Assembly (NCBI RefSeq): GCF_041530365.1
Contig: NZ_CP168034.1
Span: 1,860,001-1,924,000, forward strand
DNA: 64,000 nt
From: Capnocytophaga sp. ARDL2
GTDB taxonomy: Bacteria; Bacteroidota; Bacteroidia; Flavobacteriales; Flavobacteriaceae
Direction of reading: 5' to 3'
Position numbers and translations under genes: made by a program. The first letter of the stretch is position 1; each line of letters begins with the position of its first letter. Shown in pieces: positions 1-9,139 of the stretch. A model generated the notes under the pieces. That model did no database searches. It saw only the letters and a list, made by a program, of their open reading frames with translations, and was not told where the DNA came from.

Positions 1-460
1 GAAATTCTATAGGATTTCCAATACCATATAAACAGGAAACAGAAGCCACAACCAATACATCTCTTCTTCCTGACAATAAAGAGGAAGTAGTACTTAGTCG
101 CATTTTCTCTAAATCTTCATTTATAGATAAATCTTTTTCGATATAGGTACCAGTAACAGGTATATAGGCTTCGGGTTGATAGTAATCGTAGTACGAAACA
201 AAATATTCTACCGCATTATTCGGAAAAAAACTCTTAAATTCTGAATACAACTGAGCTGCTAAAGTCTTATTATGAGCCAGAACCAAAGTAGGTCTTTGCA
301 CCTCTTTGATTACATTGGCAATAGTAAAAGTTTTACCAGAACCAGTAACCCCAACCAAGGTTTGAAATTGTTCGTTATTTTCTATACCGTTGACCAATTG
401 TTTTATCGCTTCTGGTTGATCTCCCGTAGGTTTAAAATCAGAATTTATTTGAAATTGCAT
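1..460 (-). CDS. uvrB: UvrABC system protein B, N-terminal part (cut by window edge)
   Basis: UvrB is the damage-verifying helicase-like subunit of nucleotide excision repair, acting with UvrA and UvrC. The minus-strand reading frame starts with ATG at 460 and stays open to the left edge, giving about 153 residues. It shows the family's opening [11 protein letters not shown] segment, the Walker A motif GVTGSGKT, the [11 protein letters not shown] helicase block and the [10 protein letters not shown] beta-hairpin region that clamps DNA. The rest of the protein lies outside the window, so only the 5' end is documented. A strong hairpin separates it from the ompA-like gene upstream, so it probably has its own promoter. 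Confidence 0.95.
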   Translation of the reverse strand, partial: MQFQINSDFKPTGDQPEAIKQLVNGIENNEQFQTLVGVTGSGKTFTIANVIKEVQRPTLVLAHNKTLAAQLYSEFKSFFPNNAVEYFVSYYDYYQPEAYIPVTGTYIEKDLSINEDLEKMRLSTTSSLLSGRRDVLVVASVSCLYGIGNPIEF

Positions 461-486
461 AATATAAAGATTTAAATACAAAAATA

Positions 487-515
487 AAAAAGCGAGATGA
501 ATCATCTCGCTTTTT
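487..515 (-). terminator. Intrinsic terminator of the OmpA gene
   Basis: Perfect 14-bp inverted repeat (487-500 with 502-515) with a GC core and A/T tails on both sides. It sits just after the minus-strand OmpA gene and before uvrB. It could work in both directions. Confidence 0.85.
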
Positions 516-534
516 AGTTATAATTAAGAATTAA

Positions 535-1806
535 TTATTTTACTCTGAAAGTTACTTTTCTAGCAAATCTAGCAGTAGATTTGTTTCTTCCGTCGATAGA
601 AGTATTTTCACCTTCTCCTCTTACTGTCAATCTTGAGCTAGAAATTCCAGCTTGTTCTAAGATTTTAGCTACGTTTTTAGCTCTCTTTTCTGACAATCTG
701 TTGTTGTAGCTTGTAGAACCTATTGAATCAGCATATCCTAATACTTCAACAGAAGCGTTTGGATTAGACTTCAAGTAAGTTAAGATAAAATCGATAGATT
801 CAACATTTTTAGGTTGAGATTTATCGAAGTCAAAGTAAACTGCTACATAACCATCGTTGATCAAACCTTTCACAGTGTTTGAATCTGCTTGAGTCAAAGG
901 AGCATTAGATTTTGTACCACCGTAGTTTTGTGCAAAATATGCCTCGTAAGAATCTGGAATACCGTTTTTGTTCAAGTCGATAGAACGTCCTTTAACATCA
1001 ACAATGTTTCCTAGTGGAGTGTTAGGCTCTAAATCTAAGTAATCTGCTACACCGTCATTGTCAGAATCTAACATTTTGTTTTCGATATCAGACACTCTTG
1101 ATTCCAATGAAGTAACTCTGTTAGTCAAATCATCATTAGCATACCAATCTGCGTGCTCTCCGTTTCCACCTAAGTAGAAAGACAAACCTACAGTAGCGTT
1201 GTACAATGAAGCGTTGAAAGCTCTGTCTGCATTTCTATCAGTGTAAGCTGTTCCATCCCATGTGATGTGCTTTCTTGTAAAGTTTACCATAGTGAAATCA
1301 GCGTTTAAAGCAGCTCTTTTCCCTAATTTTACTTGACCAGTGATTCCAGTAATGATATGACCTGTTTGATCTTTGTCATAAGAAATACCACCTACTTTAC
1401 CATCTACTGGAGTAGTCCAAGAGTAACCTCCTCCCAAGTGGAATTGTACGTTGAATACTTTAGTCCACTCTTCAAAGTTTAAAATTCTACCAAGATTAGC
1501 AACCCCTTGCAATGATGTTCTATAAGCAGCTTGTCTGAAATATGCTGAAGTCTCTCCTTGCTTGATATAGTCGTAACCAAAATCAGCCTTCAAACCAAAC
1601 TTGTTGTTGAACATATAACGAACACCAGCATCAGCGTGAGGTAAACTGAAGAAAGTATCAGCATAATAACCTGTTGCAAATGGATTTGTTGGCTTTGTTG
1701 AACCAAAATTTACATCAATTGACCATTTATTATAGTCTGATGTTTGAGCGTTTGCTGTAGTAGCTCCTAACACTAGAGCTAACAATGGAAAAGTCAATTT
1801 TTTCAT
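535..1806 (-). CDS. OmpA-family outer membrane protein with thrombospondin-3-like calcium repeats
   Basis: A structural outer membrane protein that anchors the membrane to peptidoglycan. Using the ATG at 1806 gives 423 residues that open with a clean signal peptide (MKKLTF, cleavage near ATTANAQ). An in-frame ATG at 1848 would add 14 residues before the signal and is unlikely. Residues about 22-225 are aromatic, alternating beta-barrel strands. A coiled linker (VTSLESRVSDIENK) leads into acidic repeats DSDNDGVADYLD and DLNKNGIPDSYE near 247-295, typical calcium-binding TSP3 units. Residues about 310-423 form the OmpA peptidoglycan-binding domain, with YFDFDKS and the NxxLSxxRAxxV motif (NNRLSEKRAKNV). 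This is the common major porin arrangement in Flavobacteriia. It has its own promoter and terminator. Confidence 0.95.
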   Translation of the reverse strand: MKKLTFPLLALVLGATTANAQTSDYNKWSIDVNFGSTKPTNPFATGYYADTFFSLPHADAGVRYMFNNKFGLKADFGYDYIKQGETSAYFRQAAYRTSLQGVANLGRILNFEEWTKVFNVQFHLGGGYSWTTPVDGKVGGISYDKDQTGHIITGITGQVKLGKRAALNADFTMVNFTRKHITWDGTAYTDRNADRAFNASLYNATVGLSFYLGGNGEHADWYANDDLTNRVTSLESRVSDIENKMLDSDNDGVADYLDLEPNTPLGNIVDVKGRSIDLNKNGIPDSYEAYFAQNYGGTKSNAPLTQADSNTVKGLINDGYVAVYFDFDKSQPKNVESIDFILTYLKSNPNASVEVLGYADSIGSTSYNNRLSEKRAKNVAKILEQAGISSSRLTVRGEGENTSIDGRNKSTARFARKVTFRVK

Positions 1807-1872
1807 AAACTTTTTATTATTATTAAATTCTTTATTGTTTAATAACATCTTGTTTTGATGCTATATTTTGTG

Positions 1873-1903
1873 CAAAAATAAAAACTTTTTATATTCTATG
1901 CAA
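1873..1903 (-). promoter_or_regulatory. Bacteroidetes-type promoter of the OmpA gene
   Basis: On the minus strand, TATTTTTG (1880-1873) matches the -7 consensus TAnnTTTG. A TTG (1903-1901) lies 20 bases upstream as the -33 element. The implied transcript start near 1866 leaves a leader of about 60 bases before the ATG at 1806. Confidence 0.6.
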
Positions 1904-1917
1904 GTTTTTATTTAATT

Positions 1918-2199
1918 TTATTCGTTTAACCATTTTTTTTCTGAATAAAATGTACCAAATGGTATTACTGAAGCAATGGCAATCTTAAAAAATTTTCCTA
2001 AACTCCACTGGTATTTTTCTTTCAAAAGAATGGCTAATATAATGTATGCTACAAAAAGTATTCCATGTGACATTCCTATTGGAAATAATAATGTTTTATA
2101 TAAATCAAAATTCATATTTTTTATCACCAACATATTAAAGAACAACACGATATAAGAAATACCTTCTAATAGACCCACGATTTTAAACAGTTTTAGCAT
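1918..2199 (-). CDS. DUF3817 small integral membrane protein
   Basis: A 93-residue protein with about three hydrophobic helices (roughly residues 4-24, 36-58 and 68-84) and charged ends. The opening LFKIVGLLEGISY and the middle GMSHGILFVAYI match the DUF3817 family of small inner-membrane proteins found in many bacteria; its biochemical role is unknown. It starts 2 bases after the end of the hypothetical gene upstream (2202-2558), so the two are probably co-transcribed. The family assignment is from recognised sequence pattern, not from a search. Confidence 0.8.
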   Translation of the reverse strand: MLKLFKIVGLLEGISYIVLFFNMLVIKNMNFDLYKTLLFPIGMSHGILFVAYIILAILLKEKYQWSLGKFFKIAIASVIPFGTFYSEKKWLNE

Positions 2200-2201
2200 G
2201 A

Positions 2202-2558
2202 TTAAAATTCTAAAAACATTTTGTTATACGCTTTGATATCATCGATATTGTGTCTGTTTTCGGTATCTAAATACAAGTTCAACAAATAGTATAAACTTTC
2301 AACATTTGTAGATTCTGTATTTACCGTTTCCTCATCTTCTAAAGGCTCGTCCGACGGAATCGAAACCAAGAAATCATTGTTTGCCTCTAAATGCTCATAA
2401 GCCAAACGAATTGATTTTGTTACTGCTGGTTTTCCTTCCTCTAAAGCGTATTCTCTTAACTTTTGTAAATTTTCAACCAAATTCTCTGTCTGAATTCCGT
2501 TGGTTTCTACTCCGCTAATAATTTCCTTTACTAATTTTTGTGCGTTTGTATTTTCCAC
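2202..2558 (-). CDS. Hypothetical acidic cytoplasmic protein
   Basis: A 118-residue protein with no signal peptide or membrane segment. It is helical and strongly acidic, with a Glu/Asp/Thr-rich stretch around residues 70-90 (PLEDEETVNTEST). I do not recognise a domain. The short spacing to the DUF3817 gene suggests one transcript. Similar small acidic proteins are common and uncharacterised in Flavobacteriia. Function unknown. Confidence 0.75.
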   Translation of the reverse strand: MENTNAQKLVKEIISGVETNGIQTENLVENLQKLREYALEEGKPAVTKSIRLAYEHLEANNDFLVSIPSDEPLEDEETVNTESTNVESLYYLLNLYLDTENRHNIDDIKAYNKMFLEF

Positions 2559-2723
2559 GATTATTATTTATTTTTTGCAAAAGTACTATTTTTTCTGTAT
2601 ATTATAAAATGTATTGAGAATGTATTGTTGTAAAATGTATTACTGTATAATGCTTATTTGTTTACAGTCTTACATTTTTTCAATTTTACAGAATTGTGAT
2701 ATAATAAATAATTTCACTACTCA

Positions 2724-3866
2724 CTATCCCTTCGCAATTCCCCTTGAAATAACGATTTTTTGAATTTCCGATGTTCCCTCGTAAATTTGGGTAATTTTCG
2801 CATCACGCATCATACGTTCTACGTGGTATTCTCTTACATATCCGTTTCCACCATGGATTTGAACCGCTTCTGTAGTTACATCCATTGCGGTTTGTGAAGC
2901 AAATAATTTCGCCATTGCTCCCGAAATCGAAATATCTTGTCCTAAATCTTTTTCTGACGCTGCTTTGTGTACCAACATCCTCGCTGCCGAAATATTGGTT
3001 GCCATATCTGCCAACTTAAACGCAATTGCCTGATGATTGATAATTTCTGTTCCGAATGCTTTTCTTTCTTTGGCATATTTCAAAGACAACTCATACGCTC
3101 CTTGTGCAATTCCAAGAGCCTGAGAAGCAATTCCTATTCTTCCACCGTTTAAGATTGACATTGCAAAAGTAAATCCAAATCCGTCGTCTCCGATTCTGTT
3201 TTCTTTTGGTACTTTTACATCAGTAAACATCAACGAATGTGTATCCGATCCTCGCATTCCCATTTTTTGTTCTTTGGCTCCTAATACAAATCCGTCCCAA
3301 CCTTTTTCTACGATAAATGCGTTGATTCCTTTGTGTTTTTTTTCAATATCGGTTTGAGCAATAACAATAAAATAATCCGCTGTGCTTCCGTTGGTAATCC
3401 AGTTTTTTGTACCATTCAACAAATAGTAATCTCCCATATCTACTGCTGTGGTTTTTTGAGAAGTTGCATCCGAACCAGCCTCTGGCTCTGACAAACAAAA
3501 TGCTCCGATAGACTGTCCTGATGCCAATGGTACTAAATATTTTTGCTTTTGCTCTTCGGTTGCATATTTTTCCAATCCTGCACAAACCAATGAATTTTGT
3601 ACAGACATTACCACAGCTGACGATGCATCAACTTTTGCAATTTCCTCCATTGCCAATACATACGAAATACTGTCCAATCCAGCTCCTCCGTATTTTGGAT
3701 CTACCATCATTCCCAAAAATCCAAGTTCACCCATCTTTTTGATTTGCTCTGTTGGGAAAATATTATGTTCATCTCTTTCGATTACTCCTGGCAATAATTC
3801 TGTTTGTGCAAAATCTCTTGCCGCTTGTTGTATCATTAATTGTTCTTCTGTCAATTGAAAATTCAT
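2724..3866 (-). CDS. Acyl-CoA dehydrogenase
   Basis: An FAD flavoprotein that makes the alpha,beta double bond in acyl-CoA during fatty-acid or branched-chain acyl oxidation, passing electrons to an electron-transfer flavoprotein. The 380 residues are full family length. The signature FCLSEPEAGSDA lies near residue 125, NGTKNWITNG near 152, and the C-terminal IYEGTSEIQKI holds the catalytic glutamate (E of YEGT). The sequence resembles short/branched-chain and butyryl-CoA dehydrogenases, but the chain-length preference cannot be read from it. It stands alone, with 165 bases upstream of the next gene and about 160 bases of apparently empty DNA (3867-4024) behind its start. Confidence 0.93.
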   Translation of the reverse strand: MNFQLTEEQLMIQQAARDFAQTELLPGVIERDEHNIFPTEQIKKMGELGFLGMMVDPKYGGAGLDSISYVLAMEEIAKVDASSAVVMSVQNSLVCAGLEKYATEEQKQKYLVPLASGQSIGAFCLSEPEAGSDATSQKTTAVDMGDYYLLNGTKNWITNGSTADYFIVIAQTDIEKKHKGINAFIVEKGWDGFVLGAKEQKMGMRGSDTHSLMFTDVKVPKENRIGDDGFGFTFAMSILNGGRIGIASQALGIAQGAYELSLKYAKERKAFGTEIINHQAIAFKLADMATNISAARMLVHKAASEKDLGQDISISGAMAKLFASQTAMDVTTEAVQIHGGNGYVREYHVERMMRDAKITQIYEGTSEIQKIVISRGIAKG

Positions 3867-4024
3867 ATTTATATTTATTTATACAGGAAGTTTTCCCGCA
3901 TTTGGCGGAATAGGTAAGCGATAAGCTTGTTCCTGCGAGGTTATTATCTGTTCGGTGCTCTGTCCTTATTAATGTTAAAAAAAAATCTATGTGTCCTATG
4001 TTTCTACGTATTTAATATAAAAAT

Positions 4025-4699
4025 CTACAAAGAAATTCCTTCTCCTATTTCCAACAAAATCAATTCTTTTGATTTTTGAGAAAATAACTCTTTTGCTTTG
4101 TTTTTGTCTATTTTGATATATCCAAAAGTATCGTAATGATACCCCAAAACTTTATTCACTTGCAAGAAATCGGTCGCTATCAAAGCATCTTCTACATCCA
4201 TTGTAAAATTATCCCCAATAGGCAAAACAGCTAAATCCAATTTTGTACGCATAGGAATTAATTTCATATCCATTGTCAAGGCGGTATCTCCTGCAATGTA
4301 AATATTTTTATCTGCTTTAATCACAAATCCACCTGGCTGACCACCGTAAGTTCCGTCTGCAAAACTACTCGAATGCACTGAATTTGTGTAAGTTAATTTT
4401 CCAAAATCAAAATTCCAAGAACCACCGTGATTCATAGGATGGGTTTTCAACCGTTTGGCTTCGTAATATCCTGCAATTTCCGCATTGGAAACAATAACTG
4501 CACCCGTGCGTTTGGCAATCGCTTCTACATCCAACACATGATCTTGATGTGCATGTGTAATCAAAATATAATCAGCTGGAATTTCATCTATTTTTATGTT
4601 TTCAGCCAATGGATTTCCCGAAATAAATGGATCTACCACTATGTTTTTTCCTTTGATTTCCAATCCTAAAGCAGCGTGTCCGTAATAGATAATTTTCAT
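4025..4699 (-). CDS. UPF0173 metallo-beta-lactamase-fold hydrolase
   Basis: A 224-residue metal-dependent hydrolase of the UPF0173 (YtkL-like) family. The zinc site motif HAHQDH is at about residues 49-54 (THAHQDHVLDVE). Further metal ligands are likely the His of NSVHSSSFADG, the Asp of IAGDTAL and the His of LGYHYDTFGYI, the usual order for the fold. The substrate of this family is not established. It lies 3 bases downstream of menA, suggesting co-transcription with it; whether it takes part in menaquinone metabolism is unknown. Confidence 0.88.
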   Translation of the reverse strand: MKIIYYGHAALGLEIKGKNIVVDPFISGNPLAENIKIDEIPADYILITHAHQDHVLDVEAIAKRTGAVIVSNAEIAGYYEAKRLKTHPMNHGGSWNFDFGKLTYTNSVHSSSFADGTYGGQPGGFVIKADKNIYIAGDTALTMDMKLIPMRTKLDLAVLPIGDNFTMDVEDALIATDFLQVNKVLGYHYDTFGYIKIDKNKAKELFSQKSKELILLEIGEGISL

Positions 4700-4702
4700 T
4701 TT

Positions 4703-5604
4703 TTACAATATTTGTGTTATAAAATAGGCTAATGAAATAAAAAATGTCGTCATGGCTATTTTTTTCAATTCACTATCTAATTCTCTTGGAATTTGCGTGT
4801 TTTTTACCTTATCTATATGTTGAAAAAACGGAATAAATAGTAAAAACATTAAAAATTGCCATACTTTATTAAATGTCAATGCTCCGAATATGAAAAAACT
4901 GAACATTCCTGCAAATATAAGGCTATATTGATAAAGTTTTGCTTTTTCAAAGCCCATTTTTACAACCAAAGTGTTTTTGTTCATTTGAGCATCGTTTTCT
5001 ACATCACGCATATTGTTCATATTGAGTACAGCTGTACTAAACAATCCTAGCGAAGTTGCTGGTAAAAATAATAACCAATCTATTGTATGGCTGTACAGGT
5101 AATAAGTCGCGATTGTTCCTACCCAACCAAAAAACAAAAAAACAAATACATCGCCCAAACCTCTGTATCCGTAAGCAGAATTTCCAACAGTGTATTTGAT
5201 AGCTGCTCCTACACAAGAAATAGCTAATAATAGATAAAGTATCACTTTAAACAAATCTTCATAACCAAATGAATAATAAATAACTAAAACAGAACTAATC
5301 AAGGATAAAACACTAGTGATTATGATAGCGATTTTCATTTGCGAAGCCGAAATTTCTCCACTTTGTATTGCTCGTTTTGGCCAACTCTATGTTCGTTGTC
5401 CGTTCCTTTTTTAGCATCTCCATAATCGTTTGCATAGTTGGATACTACTTGAAAAAACAAAGTAGTTAGCAAACTTAAAAAGAAAATTGTCCAAAAATTT
5501 CCTTCCTTATTATAATCTGAATAAGCAGCCACTGTTCCTACAATAATTCCCGAAACAGAAAGCGGTAATGTTCGCAATCTCGCAGCTTTAAGCCATTTTT
5601 TCAT
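4703..5604 (-). CDS. menA: 1,4-dihydroxy-2-naphthoate polyprenyltransferase MenA (one-base deletion in this sequence)
   Basis: MenA attaches the polyprenyl tail to 1,4-dihydroxy-2-naphthoate in menaquinone synthesis at the inner membrane. The gene reads in two frames. The upstream part from ATG 5604 ends with the prenyl-diphosphate motif NYANDYGDAKKGTDNEHRVG. The downstream part, in the next frame, continues with RAIQSGEISASQMK and five to six membrane helices. Restoring one base near 5380-5381 (GG-CC should be GGNCC, giving V-G-P-K-R) yields a continuous protein of 300 residues, the usual length. The start at 5604 (MKKWLKAARLRTLPLS) is preferred over 5655. Either a sequencing error or a recent null mutation; being central to respiration, the former is more likely. 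Confidence 0.88.
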
Positions 5605-5651
5605 TTTTTGTTTTTTTATTAATTTTTTCGTAGATTTCTTTACCACAGAAA

Positions 5652-6766
5652 TCACACAAAACCAATCTCTCTTTCAATTTCTTCAATACTCGGTAAATCG
5701 GTTTCTAGTTCCTTTGGAATTTGTTGTTGCAACTGAAAAGTTGAAACGCTCAAAGGTTTTTTAATATCTTGGAACGCCCATTCTACAATAGTATTGTCTT
5801 TCGTTTTACAAATCAAAAGTCCGATAGTTAGATTATCGTCATCGTTTTTCAATAATTTATCCGTTGCCGTTACATAAAAATTCAATTTCCCTACAAATTT
5901 AGGCTCAAAATCTACCACTTTCAATTCTATGACCACATAACATTTCAGTCGGATATGATAAAAAAGCATATCCAAAAAATAGGATTTGTCCTCATTCATT
6001 TTCAGTTCTACTTGCTTTCCTACAAAGGCAAATCCTTTTCCCAATTCCAATAAAAACTTGGTAATAATCTCAGTAAGAGTATTTTATAATTGTTTTTCGT
6101 TATAACCTTTGGTAATAGTCAGAAAATCAAAATTATAGGGGTCTTTCAAAATTTCCTGTGCCAACTAACTTTGAATAGTAGGAAGCGTATTCTGAAAATT
6201 AGTAATCGGCTTGCCTTTGCTGTGATAAAGTTTACTTGCTTAATAATCTTCCAGCACACTTCTACTCCAATTTTCCTCAATGGTTTTTTCTACACAAAAC
6301 AAGACCTCTTCTACGGATTTACACTTAGAATAAATTTCAATATGATGCCTCCAAGGAATTTTTCCTAAGATTTATAGAAATTGATTACCAAGTTGCTAAC
6401 CATTTTCGATAGGTTCCAATTTTACACCTTCTTCAAATTCGTCAGCAAGTTGGTGACGAATTTCAAAATACTGATAAAAAAAAGATACCACCTTTTTATA
6501 TACTTTAAATTAGTAACAGAAAATCCTGCAAGATTTGGAAATTCAGTTTTTAAATCCAAACTTAGTTGATTGAAAAAAACTTTCCCCCAATGTTGTGCTG
6601 TTTTTATTGAAACAACATCTCTTCCCAAGCTCCAATAAAAATCCAGCATTTCTCTATTGCCCCTATACTAAGCCTTTATTTGACTCTGAATCAATTGGGT
6701 TTTGATGTCCTGTAACCAATCTCGGTATTCATTGTCTTTTTTATTATTATCGTTGAAAATAAGCAT
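5652..6766 (-). pseudogene. Degraded YhcG/DUF1016 (PDDEXK) nuclease-family gene
   Basis: Minus-strand homology runs the length of a YhcG-type protein but is broken many times. The start at 6766 gives the DUF1016 N-terminal domain (NREMLDFYWSLGRDV, HWGKVFFNQLS, FSVTNLKYIKRWY), interrupted by TAG at 6670-6668. A frame slip occurs in a run of eight A/T near 6476-6483. The next frame carries KIPWRHHIEIYSKCKSVEE and DPYNFDFLTITKGYNE with about five further in-frame stops. The last 132 residues (GKGFAFVGKQVEL, YVVIELKVVDFEPKFVGKLN, GLLICKTKDN) are the PDDEXK nuclease domain. Intact members are linked to restriction-modification or defence contexts. Clearly not expressed as one protein. Confidence 0.9.
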
Positions 6767-6804
6767 AGTGATTTGGTTTTAATATAGTTAAATTACAAAG
6801 AAAA

Positions 6805-7194
6805 CTACCTTATCTTATCCAAAAGTTTATTATTCTGCTCTTTCAGGTATTTATTTTCGTTGATGAGTTGCTCAATGTAAAGTTCATACCCCGTAGCAAC
6901 TTCTTGACCGATGAGTTTATGATTTCTATCTTTATTATGTTGTGTCAGTTGAAAAATATTGTCAACTTCCAAAGAAAAGACTTGTTGAAGCGAAATTTTG
7001 TAATGATTGCACAATTTTATCAACAAGCTCAACTGCAAACTCTCATATCGTCCATTCTCTATCTTGCTGATTATAGGATGAGTAACTCCAATTTGAGCAG
7101 CAACCGCTTGAAGTATTTCCTTTCTTGCATTTCGTATAGTATGTAGGTTTTGTCCTATGATATTCAGTAAATTATTAAAATCTATTTCTTTCAT
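6805..7194 (-). CDS. XRE-family helix-turn-helix transcriptional regulator
   Basis: A 129-residue DNA-binding regulator. Residues about 10-65 form a Cro/C1-type HTH (IGQNLHTIRNARKEILQAVA, IGVTHPIISKIENGRYES, LSLLIKLCNHYKISLQQVF). The C-terminal 50 residues are a Lys/Asn/Glu-rich helix, likely a coiled coil for dimerisation (INENKYLKEQNNKLLDKI). It follows the broken YhcG gene and may once have regulated it. It has a well-formed promoter of its own and no lesion. Confidence 0.88.
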   Translation of the reverse strand: MKEIDFNNLLNIIGQNLHTIRNARKEILQAVAAQIGVTHPIISKIENGRYESLQLSLLIKLCNHYKISLQQVFSLEVDNIFQLTQHNKDRNHKLIGQEVATGYELYIEQLINENKYLKEQNNKLLDKIR

Positions 7195-7213
7195 ATTTTC
7201 ATGATTTATACTG

Positions 7214-7245
7214 CAAATTTACAAAATGTAACTGGTATAAACAAA
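7214..7245 (-). promoter_or_regulatory. Bacteroidetes-type promoter of the XRE regulator
   Basis: Minus-strand TAAATTTG (7221-7214) fits the -7 TAnnTTTG consensus. TTTG (7245-7242) lies exactly 20 bases upstream as the -33 box. The start codon at 7194 follows about 20 bases after -7. Confidence 0.6.
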
Positions 7246-7333
7246 ATTTATAGACATAGACAAATAATAATGTAACGAATTATAGATTTTTGCATCCGCA
7301 ATATACTTAAGTTTAACTAAAACCTATCATTAT

Positions 7334-7780
7334 ATGAAATCAAAATTCTTTTATATTTTATTGTTGTTAATTTTTACAACACTGACAATCAACGCTCAAC
7401 AACACAAATACATTCAGACACATTTGCCGTTGGCGGAGGAATTGTCTCAGCAATACAAAATCCCTTTGGCGATAATTTTGGCGATTGCTTTTGTCGAAAC
7501 TGGGGCAGGTAGCAGTAAGGGAGCAAAGGTGTATAACAATCATTTTGGAATTGTTGGAAAAAATACAGTGGTAAAATCTAGATACAAAAGTTTTGCCTCT
7601 ACAAAAGAGAGTTTTGTGGCTTTTTGTGAAATGGTCTCTAGAAAAAAATATTACCAAAATCTAAAAGGAACTAATGATTATGATGCTTGGATTACCGCTA
7701 TGGCAAATGCTGGATATTCTACGCGTCCAACTGAATGGAAACGCAGAATTCGTCAAATTATCAAACAAGAAAAATTATAA
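7334..7780 (+). CDS. Secreted glucosaminidase-domain protein (peptidoglycan hydrolase)
   Basis: A 148-residue exported enzyme, first gene of a four-gene operon. A signal peptide occupies residues 1-22 (MKSKFFYILLLLIFTTLTINAQ). The rest is a single glucosaminidase/FlgJ-type domain: LPLAEELSQQYKIPLAIILA, then AFVETGAGSSKGAKVYNNHFGI with the catalytic Glu of FVETG, then KSFASTKESFVAFCEMV and ANAGYSTRPTEWKRRI. Such enzymes cleave the glycan strands of peptidoglycan. Only 18 bases separate it from the SGNH gene that follows. This linkage supports a cell-wall role for the whole operon. Confidence 0.9.
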   Translation: MKSKFFYILLLLIFTTLTINAQQHKYIQTHLPLAEELSQQYKIPLAIILAIAFVETGAGSSKGAKVYNNHFGIVGKNTVVKSRYKSFASTKESFVAFCEMVSRKKYYQNLKGTNDYDAWITAMANAGYSTRPTEWKRRIRQIIKQEKL

Positions 7781-7798
7781 TCGTTTCGAGAAATAATT

Positions 7799-9136
7799 AT
7801 GGAAAACAAAAATCGTAAAGTGGTATGGCTGGTGTCGATTTGCTTTGCTTTGTACCTATTTTTTTCTTTGCTTTCAGTGGTTTTTCAATGGAATTTTGAA
7901 CCTTTCAACAAAGTAAATTTGGTGGCTGAATTGTTTCCTAATGCCATTCCATCGGAAGAAAAAGAAACTGATAAAGAACTTGTTGTAGCGGTGAATTTGC
8001 CTCAACAAGTTTTTTCGCTTTATCAAAATTCGCATACAATTACCAATTTTTATGAAGGAGATAGCCTTGTGGCTCTTCCGCATTTTGTAGAAAAATTACA
8101 CACTTTAAAAAACACAGGAAAAGGAAAAATACGCATTGCATACCTCGGCGATAGTATGATAGAAGGCGATTTGATTTCTCAGACTTTCAGGAAATTACTT
8201 CAAGCTGAATTTGGCGGAAACGGCGTTGGCTACTTGCCTATGTTTTCCAATGTGAGCGGTTATCGTCAATCGGCTACTATATCGGCTTCGAATTGGCAAG
8301 ATTTGAGTTTTAAAACTAAAAATCAAAAAAATTTTTACCTTTCTGGACACATTTTCAAAGGGTTAGGAAGTGGTTCTTACAAGGATAATACAATTGCAGA
8401 AAATTCAATTACCGAAAAAATAATAATCTTTGGAAAATCTGAGGGTGATGTGGTGGAAATCAACGGAGAAAAAATGACACTTCAAGGGAAAAATTTGGTC
8501 AATAGAAAAGTGATTTCGCTTGATGCCAATAACTTAATAAAAGTAAAATCTCATTCTTCAAAACTGCCGATTTACGGAGTGGCTTTTGAATCTGAGAATG
8601 GTGTTTTTGTGGATAATTTTTCTTTTAGAGGGATTACTGGAGTGGAATTAGATAAATTGGAAACCGATTTTTTACAAGCTATTCAAGACAACAATCCTTA
8701 TGATTTGGTAATTCTTCAATATGGTGTAAATCTGTTATTTAGAGCAAAAGACACCGATTATAGTTATTACGAAAAATTGGTTTCTCCTGCTTTTTCAAAA
8801 ATCAAAAAAGTATTTGAAAAATCCGATGTGCTGTTGGTTAGTGTGGGAGACAAGGCATTTCGCTATTCGGGAGAATACAAAACAGCTATTGGATTGCCTA
8901 ATTTGATAGAACTTCAAGCGAAATTGGCTTTTGAAAATGGCTTTTCGTTTTACAATCAATTTCAGACAATGGGGGGAGAAAATACAATTGTAGAATGGGT
9001 AAAACAAAAACCTGCATTGGCGGCAAAAGACCACACGCATCCGAGTGCGAAAGGAGCAGAAGTTTTGGCTCAACTTTTATTTGATGCCGTGATGAAAGAT
9101 TATCAAAAATATCAACCAAAAAATCAAGCGAAATAG
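7799..9136 (+). CDS. SGNH/GDSL-family hydrolase, membrane-anchored
   Basis: A 445-residue protein with one N-terminal membrane anchor (about residues 8-30) and an extracytoplasmic body. SGNH block I is AYLGDSMIEGD with the nucleophile Ser at about residue 119. A block III-like segment is LVILQYGVNLL. The C-terminal DHTHPSAKGAEVLAQ carries the Asp-x-x-His pair of the catalytic triad. Such proteins act as O-acetyltransferases or esterases on polysaccharides and are usual partners of MBOAT acyltransferases. The next gene begins 3 bases after its stop, so translation is probably coupled. Substrate not shown by the sequence; peptidoglycan is favoured by the neighbours. Confidence 0.85.
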   Translation: MENKNRKVVWLVSICFALYLFFSLLSVVFQWNFEPFNKVNLVAELFPNAIPSEEKETDKELVVAVNLPQQVFSLYQNSHTITNFYEGDSLVALPHFVEKLHTLKNTGKGKIRIAYLGDSMIEGDLISQTFRKLLQAEFGGNGVGYLPMFSNVSGYRQSATISASNWQDLSFKTKNQKNFYLSGHIFKGLGSGSYKDNTIAENSITEKIIIFGKSEGDVVEINGEKMTLQGKNLVNRKVISLDANNLIKVKSHSSKLPIYGVAFESENGVFVDNFSFRGITGVELDKLETDFLQAIQDNNPYDLVILQYGVNLLFRAKDTDYSYYEKLVSPAFSKIKKVFEKSDVLLVSVGDKAFRYSGEYKTAIGLPNLIELQAKLAFENGFSFYNQFQTMGGENTIVEWVKQKPALAAKDHTHPSAKGAEVLAQLLFDAVMKDYQKYQPKNQAK

Positions 9137-9139
9137 TTT

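Noticed and set aside
272..475. A 67-codon plus-strand frame
   Set aside because: Lies antisense to the uvrB start, which has unmistakable UvrB motifs.
5335..5655. MenA N-terminal half as a separate 106-residue protein
   Set aside because: Its end is only the out-of-frame reading past a one-base deletion; the natural continuation is in the next frame.
5652..6766. Stop-codon reassignment to explain the in-frame stops in the YhcG gene
   Set aside because: All core genes use ordinary stops, and the gene also has a frameshift, so decay is the simpler reading.
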